Shown: positions 1 to 11,605, counted from the stretch's first letter. The stretch is DNA of 64,000 nt from Gadus chalcogrammus (GCF_026213295.1 NC_079419.1:27133206-27197205); one strand, 5' to 3'. Numbers and translations are program-made. Notes: generated by a model not told the origin, from the letters alone.

Positions 1-274
1 CTGATTGCGAGTTGCGGCTCTGTCGAGCCAGGTTTTTCCAAGAAAGCCTGGGTATGTTCATCCCTGAGGCCTGTTTCAGGTAGCAGGTTTAACATACTCT
101 GAGTTTAATCCTGCGCTCTGAGTTGGTTGACTCAGAGTTCAGGGTTGAAAAGCAACTCTGGGTTTTCGATTTCAGAACAGGCGATCAGCGTTGGCTTAAT
201 CAACTCGGAGTGTGTTCACGCTGGGTTGGGGGCGTGCCTGTTGACTATAAAGAGCCATCATCAATGGATCTCTG

Positions 275-1312
275 ATAACATGATCAAACATGGACCAAAA
301 GCGGAGATCCACTTACTTTTCCCCACGGAATTGGAAATTCTAATGAACGCGTATGCCGAGCAGTTACACCTTTAAACAAAAAAAAACAATACCGCCGCGG
401 CAGCGAGAGCGCGAGAGATTGCTTGGCATGAAATAGCTGAACAAGTCAATGCCTGTGTAAAATAAATTAGTAAAATAAAATAAGAGGAAAGTTTAATATC
501 TTCCACTCATTCAATATGTAAATTGTGTGTATGTGTGTGTGTCAATTTACGCAACCCCAAGTTGCCCCAAGAGGACTTGGCAGCAAATGAAGATGAAGTA
601 CAAAATATAGTTCAAAAATGTAAACTAATGTTTAATTGAAATCAAATCAATTGTGCTGTTTTGCCTGCTCTACCTAATTTAACAGCTATTTTCAACATGT
701 GATGGGCCTATATTTAAGCAGTAAATGTAAGTAGTACATTTCCCAGCCACCCCAACACTGCCAATAGTTAATAGGATTTAGATATATTAGAAGGCTACAC
801 CTAGGCAAAATGCATTACATATATATATATACGTATGTACATATGTCTTCAAAATAGCGCTTACTGAATTTTAGGGTAACATTTTCCTCCATGTTAGCAA
901 ATCGAAAAAAAGCAGAGGCCCGGAAGACTGGAGGGGGTCCACCTCTGCAGCCCTCACAGAGGCTGAGGGGATGGCCCTCAGCGAACAGAGTATGCGTCCT
1001 GTGGCTGAGGGCATCCCTGGGGGGAGCTCCTCTGACCCCCCCCACCCTCCAGGATAGAAATGCCTTTATAAGAGGTTGGTTATTCAAAATAATTAAATAT
1101 GTACACGCAACACAGCACGTTACAAATTAGATGGGGCAATATTCTGGCTCAAGTAATAATTTCACTGTCTAATCATCTTCTTCCAGTTACTGATGGCGTC
1201 ATCGCCCTAGGCTACTTGAACCAGATGCCCTCACCAACCTTCATGCAATTGTAACAATTCAAAAGATGCAAAAGGATGCTTTGGAGATCCAAATTTTGGA
1301 ACATAAGTTAAA
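275..1312 (+). pseudogene. Broken Myb/SANT-like protein gene of the Harbinger element
   Basis: In Harbinger transposons this protein binds DNA and helps the transposase enter the nucleus and find the ends. Four decayed exon-like blocks are visible: a SANT-type start near 275-460 (residues like FPTELEILMNAYAEQ) with a stop and frameshift around 373; a block near 555-615 reading like KRTWQQ then KMKYKNIVQ; a block from about 894 beginning ANRKKAEARKTGGGPP; and a helical block near 1215-1310 ending before a GT. The final exon seen in the 4159-7430 copy was not found. Decay is clear from the early stop. The blocks match the order of the better copy. Confidence 0.7.
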
Positions 1313-1835
1313 GGTGGGTGAGGTGGAAACTGGGATACTGTTCCCTGCTCTAAAAACATACCCAATATGAATGACTTTGTGCTTTCAGGAAATAAAGAAA
1401 TCCTCATAAAAAGTAGATTGTCTTTATTAGAACACGGGCTGTGGTGGGACAAGTTATTTTGTTGAACAGTTTACTCAAAGGGTTTTACTTCAGTGAACAT
1501 TGCATACGATTATGCTGAGCATCTGCGTGTAGAGAAGAACAGCATCTGGTTAAAAGCAGTACCAGGGACTTTTCTGCCTTGCATTCTTAAAATGAGTTTC
1601 TTGACTTGCAGCAGTTATAGGTCCGTGGTTAGTCAGCTACTCTGATCATGGGAAAGCCACAACGTTAAAGTGACTGTAGTAGCCTACAGAGCGGGTGGGA
1701 TGCACGGGGCAGATCATTCTACTCATGCGTTAATTGCGTCAAAAAACTTAAACTTAAACTTCAAGCATGCCCCCGGTGCGTTTGACAGTTAACATGGGGG
1801 CTGAGAAGGTGGTCTAAATAAATGATGGATTGCGC

Positions 1836-1979
1836 TTAAAAACGATAGCGCTCGTGAAGAAAATTATCAGGAAAATAAAGTATATCCAACCGGGGTCTTA
1901 ATAATCGTTCCTCATGGAGATTCCTTCTGAGGATCGAAGCCTCTACGTACACAGGCTCTCGTAGAAAAGGACATGCCAT
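1836..1979 (-). pseudogene. N-terminal fragment of Harbinger (HARBI1-like) transposase
   Basis: The reading frame starts MACPFLREP and runs 48 codons to a stop after RPRLDILYFPDNFLHERYRF. It aligns residue by residue with the start of the transposase at 7078 in the second Harbinger (MACPFDERP, RPRLDILSFPEDFLLERYRF). Everything with the catalytic DDE residues is absent, so this is a relic. An upstream in-frame extension to 2051 is probably not part of the original protein because the related copy starts at MACPF. Confidence 0.8.
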
Positions 1980-2271
1980 TTCTAACACTTCCTTCTGTCG
2001 GAGAGCTGCCTTCAGCCTTATAGACAACAAACTCAGAGTAGGTCTAACCACCTCCCGAGCAGGTTAGACCCACGGCGTATGTTGCCGCAGCAACTAACTC
2101 TCGGTTGCGCTGAACCTGCTACCTGAAACGGAAAATCCAGAGTTTCCACTAACTCAGAGCGAACAAACTCGGGGTTGCCTCAAAACCAGCTACCTGAAAC
2201 AGGCCTCTGGTCTAACAGGGATCCGCGAAATGAACATACTGTATATATTGTGGTGGCCCAGCCGCTGAGCA

Positions 2272-2661
2272 GTGCCCCACAGGGCCACATGGTGGCCACA
2301 AAGGCAGGGAGACAAGGTATTCTCAGAGTTTCCCCAAGTCGAGGCTGACAAAACTCTTAGGCCTGGACGATTCGGCTCAGCCCAGCTGCAGAATCCCAAC
2401 CTGACCCAACCCTGGAGGGATGTCCAAGTGATCGAGGGCCAAAACCAGGATGGGGTGAGTCAAGTTTCTTTTCCCCATTTCATGGTTAAGAATAAGCTAC
2501 TGTACCAAGTAACCCAAAAAGACTGAAATCTGTGAACAGCTGCTTGTCCCCAGAGAATATGTCTCAAAAGTGTTGTACACCAAACTCCCACTTACTAGGG
2601 GCGCATTTAGGGAGAGAGAAGACCTATGACGGTGTTCTCAGCCGCTTCTACTGGCCGGGGG
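2272..2661 (+). pseudogene. Ty3/gypsy pol fragment (RNase H to integrase zinc finger region)
   Basis: The open frame 2272-2526 reads like the linker before a gypsy integrase (AWR-like PWRDVQVIEGQ, then PHFMVKNKLLYQVTQ). After a frameshift the sequence continues as QLLVPREYVSKVL, and then GREKTYDGVLSRFYWPG, the typical start of the HHCC zinc-binding domain. At least two frame changes are needed. The fragment ends exactly where the BED hAT element begins, so that insertion probably cut it. No LTRs were found. Confidence 0.7.
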
Positions 2662-3433
2662 TAGGGCTGCAGGATATTTCGGCTATGTAAGATATATCGA
2701 TATAATTTTCAAGGAGAGACAAGATTTTACAATATTCTTGATATCGATATATGCGTTAAAATGGTCCGTTTCCGCCTCAAACATCTGTGTTGGCCTTGGA
2801 GACTGTGTGAGCGCGACCCCTCCCCCTCCCACTCTGTCCTTCTGAACGTGCTGTGTGCAAAGATGCCTCATTCCCGCCCCCGCCGCCCCCCTCACAACAC
2901 AACCAGCATGGAGGTTACCGGTAAAGAAAATGAGACGGCGGCGTAAGACGAAATTGTTTCAAAGAGGAGAAACAACGGCTCCATAATATGGAAATGGTTC
3001 GGGTTTAAAGAAACAGATGAGCAGCAGCTGCAGGTCATCTGTAGAGTGTAGCAAAACCGTTGCTGCTAAAAGCTGAAGCACGACAAATCTGTTCCACCAT
3101 TTACAGCAGCGGCACAAAGTGCAGTATGAGGAATGCGTAAAACTCTGGCTGTGCTGCTGCACCACCGGCCGCGACAGCTTCTTCTGCCCCGAAACCAGGG
3201 CCGGCGCGCGGCATTGGGGGCGCCCTCTGGTGGCGCCCTTAATTAATTATTAAATAATTAATAATTAATAATTGAAAATAACGATACAAAATCACATGTT
3301 GCAGTCATACTGACCTGTGTTTTGATAAAAGTGCTTGCAACATCTCAAATGTGGCTTTTGACTTACAAAAAAACCATCTAACCGACTCTATAGAAAATAT
3401 CGAGATATATTTCGTATATCGCCATTCAGCCCA
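2662..3433 (+). mobile_element. hAT element remnant with BED finger
   Basis: The left end TAGGGCTGCAGGATATTTCG and the right end (reverse complement GGGCTGAATGGCGATATAC) resemble the TAGGGCTGGGCGATA ends of the related copy at 62472. AT-rich ATCGATAT motifs lie just inside both ends. The interior codes for a decayed BED-type zinc finger. No matching 8-bp duplication is visible, so the right boundary is approximate. A short AT-rich stretch lies at 3239-3283. Confidence 0.65.
2908..3170 (+). pseudogene. BED zinc-finger exon of hAT transposase, broken
   Basis: Translation from the ATG at 2908 gives MEVTGKENETAA then a stop; after it the sequence reads WKWFGFKETDEQQ, the hallmark of fish BED-finger hAT proteins (the family of ZBED1). 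The Cys/His finger residues are scattered over several frames with further stops. The finger normally binds the element's ends. This copy is non-functional. Confidence 0.65.
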
Positions 3434-4352
3434 AAAATATCACAATGTCATATTTTGCCCTTATCCGGCGCGATTAACGCAATTCTTTTATTAAAAAATA
3501 AAAAAACTTTGTTTTTATTTTTATTTGACTCAAAACAAAGAAGCAGTAGCCTGACTGCTATATTCAAGGCAGTATGTTTGTATGTTCATCGTTTAATTGC
3601 ACTATAGGCTTTCTTTTTGTATCGTTCTGTTTTGATCAGTATATGCCAATGTTATTATCAATAAAAAAACATTTGCACAAGGCAAGCCGATGCACTTCTC
3701 CATGTTGATAAGAGCATTAAAATGAAAACAATTAAAGGCACCCAGTGCAACTTTCGAGGCTTAAAAATAAACATTCAATTTTTTTTTGTCTTTTTTACAC
3801 GTAGTAAGTTTCAATAACTCCATACCATTACATACCGACATTCAAGCAGCAAAGATGAGACGTCGTTGTGTGGTAAGAACTGATAGACAATCGACAACAA
3901 CAATGCCGCCATTTTCTTCATTTTTTGTAACCTACAATAAATAAAGCAGGCTTCCAGTCAATGGAAAAATGGCTTCTCCCCAACGGCGATTTTTGTTGTT
4001 TACGATTTTCTATCAGTTCTCACCACACAGCGACGTCTCATCTTTGCTCCTTGAATGTCGATATGTAATGGTATGGAGTTATTGAAACTTACTACGTGTA
4101 AAAAAGACTAGAAATTGAATGTTTATTTTTCATTGAATGTTTACATAAAGTTGCACTGAGGGGTGTTCCACGAACGGAGGTTAAACAAACACTGAGTTAA
4201 CGCTGAACTCTAGGTTGATTGACCCTGTGCCGACCAACCCAGAGTTTTCGGTTCCACAGCAGCGGTTATGCATTAGTTCAATCAACTCGCGGTTGGTTAA
4301 CACAGGGTTGTGCGCGTCCACGCCAAACCTATAAAGACGTGATGTATGGATC

Positions 4353-5778
4353 ATGGAATTACCGATCAATATGGCGAAACGGGCCGCATATTTCTCAGAT
4401 CTCGACCTCCAGGTTCTCCTGGAGAGTTACGATGAGGAAAAGGGAGTGATAATGAGGAAATGCAACACTAAAGCATCTTCCATAATGAGAAATAAAGCCT
4501 GGCAGAGGATAGCTGACCGCGTAAATTCGTAAGTGTCATGGTAAAAGCACTATCCTAAATATTTGAACTGAATCCATTCATTACCTATCTCAGTTAAGCT
4601 TTCTTAACATTCCATAATCTGTTATCTATAAAGATGTAATCCGACGGCCCCCAAACGAACTCGGGAACAAGTAAAAATGAAATACAAAAACGTATACAAG
4701 CTGGTAAACTTTCCCACCATCGTCCTACATATTTGTCATATCATAGGCCTATTTGTCACTGCTCCTGTATTTTAATAGCCCATTTTTTTATTTTTAAAGC
4801 CAATCGTAAGAGGGCCGACAGTCGGCAGACTGGATCGGGCCCTCCAATTACCTTCACCACGGTTGAGGAGCTGGCTCTAACCATTAATGCAGGGCGCCCT
4901 GGCATGGAGGGGATACCTGGAGGTACCTCCTCCGAGAGTCCGGGGCCATCTCCGTCCACTGTCAACCCACTGGTTGAATGTAGGTTTTTTTGTTATTTCA
5001 TTTTTTGTATGCGAACGCATGCAAGCCGTGTGTGTGTCATAGCGCAAATGTTCCAAATGTTATTTTGTAGCTGGGTAGAAAACCCCATGTTTGTTGTATG
5101 CCTGCTGTATAGGCCTATGTGGCTCTATTCCAAAACGTGACTAATTAATCAACTTCACAGATCAAGACGGAGTATTGCTTTTAATCGAGCCGGCTACGAA
5201 TCCTCCAGTTTATGCAAGTCCGGTAGGCCTGTTTTTTTTTTTTTACATTTCTGTTGTAAGCGCATCTCAAAATACTCAGCCAATAGGCCTATAATTGCTC
5301 TTTGTATGACAGGAGGCCGATGAAAATATTGCCATGGATGGGTCTGAAAGAACTGAGGTATAGGCCTCGCTTTTTCTTGCCAGTTCCAAGTCATTATTGA
5401 CGATTCAACCAAACTAACAGTGTTCTCAAACTCACTTGTCTCTTAACAGACTGTGGTCGAGGAAGCGGCGGGTACATCAGGGTCGCAATATCAGCATGTA
5501 AGACATATCCTAGGCTACTCACTTAATTTATTGGCCAAGTATGTCGCTTGAATGTTAAAACAATATTTTCCTCTATTTCAGTTGACTACTAAAGAATTAT
5601 ATCGACTTCATCTTCAGCGGGAAATCGCTAAGGCTGATTTGCAAATGGAGTACACGAAGCTGCTGATAGAGGTAAAAAAAGGAGGTTGGGCAGAAATTCA
5701 ACGCGGACATGATATTGCTATTCAATGTCTAATTATATTATTTTCCTCCCTCAGCAACTAAAGAATAAAAATGATTGA
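4353..5778 (+). CDS. Harbinger Myb/SANT-like DNA-binding protein, about eight exons
   Basis: This is the accessory protein of the transposon, thought to bind DNA and escort the transposase to the nucleus. Exons I can place: 4353-4528 (starts MELPINMAKRAAYFSDLD, SANT helix with DLQVLLESYDEE), 4634 to about 4703 (KRTREQVKMKYKN), 4800-4979 (ANRKRADSRQTGSGPP and a Gly/Pro/Ser-rich stretch), 5161-5222, 5313-5357, 5450-5497, 5582-5671 (helical, LYRLHLQREIAKADLQMEY) and 5755-5778, ending at TGA. Introns have GT/AG ends. One problem: the donor near 4703 gives a phase that does not join cleanly to exon 3, so this copy may be damaged or use a different donor. The start ATG at 4353 precedes the conserved SANT start. 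Confidence 0.72.
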
Positions 5779-5806
5779 TAAAAACAGTGTTGGGTGTTTT
5801 TTTTTT

Positions 5807-7078
5807 TTAATTGAAGTGATTTTGGCAAATGTGTTCCCGCATCCTTTGTCCAGCCCTTGAATCCATTTGGGGAATGTGTTCCTCCTCGAGGAACGGGTCA
5901 AAGGGGGGAGGCATCTCTTTGCGCAGGGTGGCGATATTGTGGAGGACGGCGCATGCAACAATAATGTCGCATGCCCGTTCCGGACAAACCCTTAGTCCAC
6001 GTAGGCATTGAAATCTGGACTTCAATATCCCGAATGTGTTTTTCAATCTTAACGCGGGTTCTGCTGTGTGCCCGGTTTAATGTAGTCTGTGGTCCAGGAG
6101 CGGGATTAGGGTACGGGGTGATGAGCGTCGGGAGGCATGGATACCCTCGATCTCCTAGGATCCACCCATCGAATTGCCCTGCGATCAAATACAAACTTTG
6201 AGCTATCTTGCACAAGCACAATTATATGAGATCTATGATATGTTCAGAATGCAACTCACCCTCTTGAAATTTACGGCTCAAATTGGATTCACGATACATC
6301 CTTGCATCGTGGACTGAACCAGGCCATTTTGCCTCTACATTGGTGATCATGTGGGAAGCATCACATATCATCTAGTGATAAAAGAAAAAGATCGACAGCG
6401 ATTAACAAACCATGGAGATATTGGAAATATCCAATATAGGCAGTGTACACTTACCTGAACATTTATACTGTGATAGCCTTTCCTGTTCACATAATCTGCC
6501 TCATTTATAGATGGGGCCAGTATGGGCACTTGTGTGCCATCAATGCACCCAATTACATTTGGAAATCCTGAAATAAAACACCCAGATGAAAAGTCAACGA
6601 GGGTAATTTCGGTGCCATTTGGGAACACGTAAAGTAGATAATGCTGACCTGCAAGTTGGTGAAACTCCATTTTCATGCGTCTCGTGGGTTTATGGCCTGG
6701 AAATACGATGAAGTTCCGCAACAACCGCTTCAGCGCAAGACAGACTTTACGTACTGAGCGGCAGACCGTGGCTTTGCCTATGTGCTCAGCATCTCCTACG
6801 CTGTACAAAAAGCTTCCCGTCGCAAAAAAACGGAGAGCTGTGCAAATTGTTTGGAGTGGACTGAGGGCAGATCCACGATTGGTCACATTTGCAATGTATG
6901 GTTGGAGAAGGTTATTTAAATAAAGCAAAGAATCACATGAAAAACGATATCTCTCCAGCAAAAAGTCCTCCGGAAAGGACAATATGTCGAGCCGTGGTCT
7001 AATTAATCTCTCTCTGTGAATGGCACGAATTATTTGCGCTCCGATATCAATCGGCCTCTCGTCAAAAGGGCATGCCAT
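5807..7078 (-). pseudogene. HARBI1-like DDE transposase, frameshifted
   Basis: This enzyme cuts and pastes the Harbinger. It starts MACPFDERP at 7078. Exon 1 runs to about 6651 (HQLA then GT). Exon 2 holds GFPNVIGCIDGTQVPI, with the first catalytic Asp. Exon 3 (about 6370-6258) holds DASHMITNVEAKWPGSVHDARM with the second Asp. The last exon, from about 6200, has the GDRGYPCLPTLITPYPNP block and ends CAVLHNIATLRKEM with a stop at 5807. Between VKIE and FGILKSRFQCL the frame shifts, right at the region holding the catalytic Glu. Other exons look intact. Overall length and order match the family. Confidence 0.88.
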
Positions 7079-7173
7079 TGTGATCACGTAAAAGCTGTGG
7101 TGAACGCGGGTTTAAATACCCTGAGCAAAACCGGGTTATCTTTGAACTTAACCTGCGCAAAACCTGCTCCGAC

Positions 7174-7413
7174 CAGGTTTGATTCAGAGCATATGTTGCT
7201 ATAGCAACTAAGATACCTTGATCCTTTTGGAACGGAAAACCTCAGGTTACCGCAAACCCTGGGTTAACTTACCCGGTTATGTGATAAAACCGGCAGGTTT
7301 GATTCAGAGCATATGTTGCTATAGCAACTAACATACCGTGATCCTTTTGGAACGGAAAACCTAGGGTTACCGAAAACCCTGGGTTCACTTACCCGGTTAT
7401 GTGATAAAACCGG
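7174..7413 (+). repeat. Tandem duplication, 2 x 120 bp, near the Harbinger right end
   Basis: Units 7174-7293 and 7294-7413 both start CAGGTTTGATTCAGAGCATA and differ at only a few positions. They lie just inside the terminal inverted repeat. Each holds short inverted motifs such as AACCCTGGGTT and GTTGCTATAGCAAC, which may be transposase or Myb-protein contact sites. Confidence 0.9.
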
Positions 7414-7578
7414 CTTTGTGGAACACCCCACTGGGTGCCTTTAATGGGATGAAGAAATCAAGGGATATTTAGCATAGAAAAAACATTTGTGATTAATCGC
7501 GATTGCTCGCGATTAATCGTGAGTTAACTATGGCATTAATTCGATTAACAGCACTAATATATATATATATATATATAT

Positions 7579-9067
7579 CAGTGGCGGCTGGTAGTTTTTA
7601 AAGTGAGGGAGGTAGGACTGCGCGCTTGGTTGCCATTGGCCTGCTTGCACTGTTGGTGGCATAAGAATGTGAGACTCAAGTTGTTTCAGGGTGTTTTGGT
7701 GAACTACAAAATTGTATGGAGGGATAGTCATGTGAATAAATTTGAAAGCTGGTGGGCAGCATGTCTTTGAAATGGACTACAAGGGGCAGAAGGAAAGGAT
7801 GCAAAGCCCAATTTTCAAATCAGGCCTACTCTTGATTTGTAAAAGTAAATAAAAAAATCTGGGCCTAATTTTGCCCTCAATGACTGAAGTTATTGGTTGT
7901 AATTTATCGACATTTATTTTCAGTAACAATTGTTTTAAGGAAAGACTGACCAAAAGTGATGCCATTTAAAATGCATCATGCTCTGAATCATTCAACCTTT
8001 CCACAATATCAAACAGAACGGTAAGAGTAACAAACTAGTAAAAGAACGAGAACTTATTCTAGATTCAACCTGATCTATAGGCATGGTGCCTAGCAAGGAA
8101 AGTCGCTTAGCAGCACCAACGTGAACTTGACACTAGTGGTGGCGTTTGGTTGCCCTATCAAGATTTTTCACATCAGGGAACCATGAACAGCCCACGCTGG
8201 AGATTTGCAATTATTCATTAGCAAACAGGCCAGCAATACAGTCGATTGCTAGTAATGCTACCAGTAAGCCATGAGCACCTAGCAAACCATGTAGCACCCA
8301 CAACACTGACGTTGCCATTACTTTTGGTGATCTCGATTTTGCGAAGTGGTCTACCTTTTTCTTTGGTCGCTATCTTAGCACTGTAACTCAATGAATGGAA
8401 TGCTTTGTGTAATTAAACAATGTCCTCTGTTTCCAATGTTTCCATTGTACACTTTATTCGCAAATGTTAGAATCTCGTTATCCTTCAGATGATTTCACCT
8501 GCTTTGCGTCTCTTGGACTGAGCGGCAATGCAGGCAGAGCGGGTTTGTTTGTTATCGACAGCGTTGCCAGATTGGGTAAATTTCCCGCCCAATGATCATT
8601 TTCCCAGCCTAAAGAGGTTAAAAGTAGCACAATTGGGTGGGAAATCTGCCCAATCTGAAAACACTGCTCACCAGCCAGGGATCTTGCTGATTGGTTCATA
8701 GCGCAACGCGTCTAGATTTTTGCGCAAATCAGACGCATGTAAGGTCCCACCCACTCAGAGGAGGACTTTCCTCCTCTCTCCCATTGAAACCCATGTTATT
8801 CACCGGCCGCCAGTACTTTCTGGGAAATGAATGGGAGTCAACGGAAGCTGAGGGAGGACCTTCCTCCCTGAAGTAATTGTCAAAAGGCGATAGGGGGTGG
8901 TAATGTCCCTTTACGCAGGGAAACAAACATTATATATTCAAAGGCATTAAAGTAGTCATATTTAAGGGCATTAATTCATTACAGTAGTCTTGGCAATCTA
9001 CATTTTTTATTCTCAACAATGTTAAGGAGGATCTTCCTCCCTCTCCTCAATGGAGAAGCCTCCACTG
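7579..9067. mobile_element. Non-autonomous hAT element (CAGTGG ends)
   Basis: The left end CAGTGGCGGCTGG and right end (reversed) CAGTGGAGGCTTCTCC share the hAT-style CAGTGG terminus; flanking ATATATAT on both sides would be an 8-bp duplication but lies inside a TA microsatellite, so it proves little. The interior has palindromic GGAGGA/TCCTCC segments (8755-8875 and 9030-9050) and no convincing gene. Confidence 0.65.
8563..8666. repeat. Small hairpin MITE of about 100 bp
   Basis: The arms GTTGCCAGATTGGG and (reversed) GTTTTCAGATTGGG are followed by ATTTCCC/GCCCAA on both sides; about three quarters of 36 positions pair. It lies within the hAT at 7579-9067 and has no coding content. Confidence 0.55.
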
Positions 9068-10187
9068 ATATATATATATATACTAGTGCTGTCAGTTTAA
9101 CGCGTTATTAATAGGCCTATTAGTAACATACTGGCACTTTATTAGTAATTATTAGACACATATTAATACCTTATTTTGTATAACCTTATTTTACCCTTAC
9201 TACTCCATTTATTAAGATTTCACCTAATAACCTCCTAATTATTGTTTAATTAATGTAAATAAAGCCGTTATTGGATATGAGTAATGATGCTAATAACCAA
9301 GGGATCATTGGGGCCTTGTAAAGAAGCAACAGCACAAGAACAGTCATTCCCTCTTTATTACTCTGAATTAGTATAGTCTATTCTTATGGAATACAACGCA
9401 AAAATACAAGAGGTAATATTACCGGTATTAACTATTAATTAAGACTTGTTAACTCTAAATATGTTCCCTATTCTAAAGTGGGGTCTTGTCCATGTGGGTC
9501 AAAGTACTCAAGTACTTTAACCCAAACATGTTCCCTATTCTAAAGTTGCAACCTCTTCACATTTAGTTGAGTCATTACAGCATACAACAAGTAGTTAGAC
9601 AGCCAAATTATCACAAATGTAGGTTTATTTTTTTTGTATAGCAAACAGTCAAGCCATACAGAAAAGACTCAAAATGGCATTCAGGTTACTGCATTGAACC
9701 AAAACAACGTACACAGACAAAATCAGGTCACCAGGAAAATTACTTCATTTTAAGCATTACATAACTATAGGCTTGTGCATCAATGCCAGTTACCACATAG
9801 AGGTGCTTACAATACATTAAATCAGCAAACCAAAAAACGATAAACATTTAACACACAATTATCTCTGACTTAATCAAACTATTTTAACTGAGACTTCTCC
9901 TTCATAAAAATAATAAACATTTATTTAAGACCGGATATTTTTTTCGTGTGACATGGAAAAGCATTCCCAGTGGTCCAGATCTGTGGTGGTTACCACGCCA
10001 GTAGGTCCACTCAATAACATCTAAGTGATCTTTCAGCATTTTTTGTCGATGGTTTCCTCTTGGTCTCCATATAGCGGATTTGCACACTCCCCAAAGTCAC
10101 TCCAGGTTTTATGTATGTGCACCTGTAGGTGGATCAACAAAACATTCTCTATGGTTAACCGTTAGATGATTGACGAATGTGCTTATT

Positions 10188-10363
10188 TATGGGGAGGAGA
10201 TGCTGAGCGGTGAGACACTATCTTGAAAACCGGTCTTTTCCTGTCCCCTTTGACACCCAACATTCCACACACCCAGTTCTCCGGTTGCTTGCCCGTCCTC
10301 TGTTGTACTGAAATTCACATAACCAGTCATCATTATTGTTATGTCATGATGTGTAATGAAGTA
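10188..10363 (-). CDS. Possible terminal exon of unknown gene
   Basis: On the minus strand a good acceptor (pyrimidines then GTTTCAG) at 10364 is followed by 58 codons and a stop at 10188-10190. The protein starts YFITHHDITIMMTGYVNFS and continues STTEDGQATGELGVWNVG. I do not recognise it. It follows in phase the candidate exon at 10796-10897. It could be a remnant of the element's own gene or a captured host exon. Confidence 0.35.
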
Positions 10364-10672
10364 CTGAAACAATAACACAGAGTCAATGACAACCTTAATA
10401 AAAAAGAATGTTGCTATAATCATAGTATAAAAGATTAGGGAATAAATCAAGGCTCAACATTTCAAGCGTTTTCTTAAGGAAGAGGAGCAAAGGAATAATA
10501 TGTCATTTCTTAAAATGGGCCTTACTCTCCCCCATCATAATGATAACTAGATCTAATGAAATACTAATATAATAGTCTACACTACAGATTGACACAATAT
10601 CTTAGCAACATATTTAAGGCATCTAGTGGCATGTTACATCTGGCAACAGTATTCCAAAATATGACCTGCTCA

Positions 10673-10789
<117 letters not shown>

Positions 10790-10795
10790 ACTCAC

Positions 10796-10897
10796 CATGC
10801 AGAGTATTTTCTGCTGTATGACTTCTTCAAAATCATGGCATGAGAGCAGGAAGGGAATTTCATTGATTTCTGGAGCAGGCCTTGTTTCAATATTCAC
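10796..10897 (-). CDS. Possible 102-bp internal exon of unknown gene
   Basis: Minus-strand 34 codons (reading VNIETRPAPEINEIPFLLS, then CHDFEEVIQQKILCM) are bounded by an AG acceptor at 10898-10899 and a strong donor GTGAGT at 10795-10790. The length is a multiple of three and the frame is open, joining in phase to the exon at 10188-10363. I do not recognise the protein. Short length makes chance possible. Confidence 0.4.
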
Positions 10898-11243
10898 CTG
10901 TTAAACTTCATGGCTATTTGGGGCACTGTCTAAAATGTATTCGGCTTAAGCACTCATGCTGAGACACCATAATGTATTCCAGGTTAAGCAATGCGCACCG
11001 TCATGACAACCAGTTCGGTTTCCCATTTCCGGTTAGAAGCGAGAATACGTAGCTGGTTGTAGCTCCTTGTTCAATCACTTGATAGGGAGGGGGAAAAAAC
11101 ACAGGAAAAGATGCGGAATTCCAACTATGACACTCCAGTGATCGACATGACTATCCACCAGTCTGTGTTTACTAGCCGCCTACTATCTCTAGCGCATCCA
11201 ATCATCATAAAGTATCTACGTCAGTTCCCCTGTTGTTCTGGCT

Positions 11244-11326
11244 GGCGCGGACACAGGCAGGTTCATGGCGCGGACACAGGCAGGTTCATGGCGTGGACAC
11301 TGGCAGGTTCATGGCGCAGACACAAG
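11244..11326 (+). repeat. 23-bp tandem repeat, about 3.6 copies
   Basis: Starts at 11244, 11267, 11290 and 11313 with unit GGCGCGGACACAGGCAGGTT plus CAT. Units differ by one or two bases. It lies in the centre of the TTAA long-inverted-repeat element. Confidence 0.95.
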
Positions 11327-11605
11327 TAGTTGAAGAAGCAAACGAAGAGTTTGGATATTTTGAGAGAAGTGCATCAAAAAAGGCGTGGCAACCACCACAG
11401 CCATGGACCACTGGGAATGCTTATTTGTATGACGCAGAAGTCTCGTTTGATATAATTTGATTAAGTCAGAGATAAAAGTATCTGTTAAATATTTATCTTT
11501 TTTTGTTTGCTGTTTTAATGCATTGTAAGCACCTCTGTGTTGTAACTGGCATTGATGCACAAGCCTATAGTTATGTAATGCTTAAAATGAAATAATTTAC
11601 CTGGG

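Larger units (their letters stand above)
67..2206 (+). mobile_element. Deleted PIF/Harbinger transposon with CTG target duplication
   Basis: The ends are inverted copies of AGGCCTGTTTCAGGTAGC and are flanked by CTG at 64-66 and 2207-2209. Inside are wrecks of the two genes Harbinger elements carry: a plus-strand Myb/SANT protein on the left and the first codons of a minus-strand transposase on the right. Most of the transposase is missing, so this copy cannot move by itself. The related, more complete copy lies at 4159-7430. The assignment rests on gene content, gene order and the 3-bp duplication. Confidence 0.85.
4159..7430. mobile_element. Near-complete two-gene PIF/Harbinger transposon
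   Basis: Ends read GGGGTGTTCCAC on both sides, flanked by CTG at 4156-4158 and 7431-7433. The disrupted MITE arm proves the site: the intact opposite arm reads straight through GTGCAA-CTGGG without a gap. It carries a spliced Myb/SANT gene on the plus strand (4353-5778) and a HARBI1-like transposase on the minus strand (7078-5807), converging on each other. The transposase has a frameshift, so this copy is probably inactive. Confidence 0.92.
3736..7440. mobile_element. Foldback MITE with TTAA target sites, split by Harbinger
   Basis: TTAA at 3732-3735 and 7441-7444 flank ends reading AGGCACCCAGTGCAAC in both orientations. The inverted arms extend roughly 160 bases (compare 3736-3895 with 4010-4158 reversed), around a short centre. 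The Harbinger occupies 4159-7430, leaving 7 bases of the right end beyond it. The element itself is about 430 bp with no gene. TTAA sites suggest a piggyBac- or Kolobok-driven element; the ends do not settle which. Confidence 0.8.
3466..7556. mobile_element. hAT-like repeat split by nested insertions
   Basis: The left part (about 3466-3735) begins GCGATTAACGCAATTC; the right part (7441-7556) ends with GATTAATCGCG motifs and the terminus TTAACAGCACTA. Joined across the nested TTAA element they read as one repeat of a class common in fish, with TAGTGCTGT-type termini. The left terminus is missing. No coding capacity is seen. A terminus of the same type (TAGTGCTGTCAG) starts at 9084 beyond an AT tract, facing the other way. 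Confidence 0.5.
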
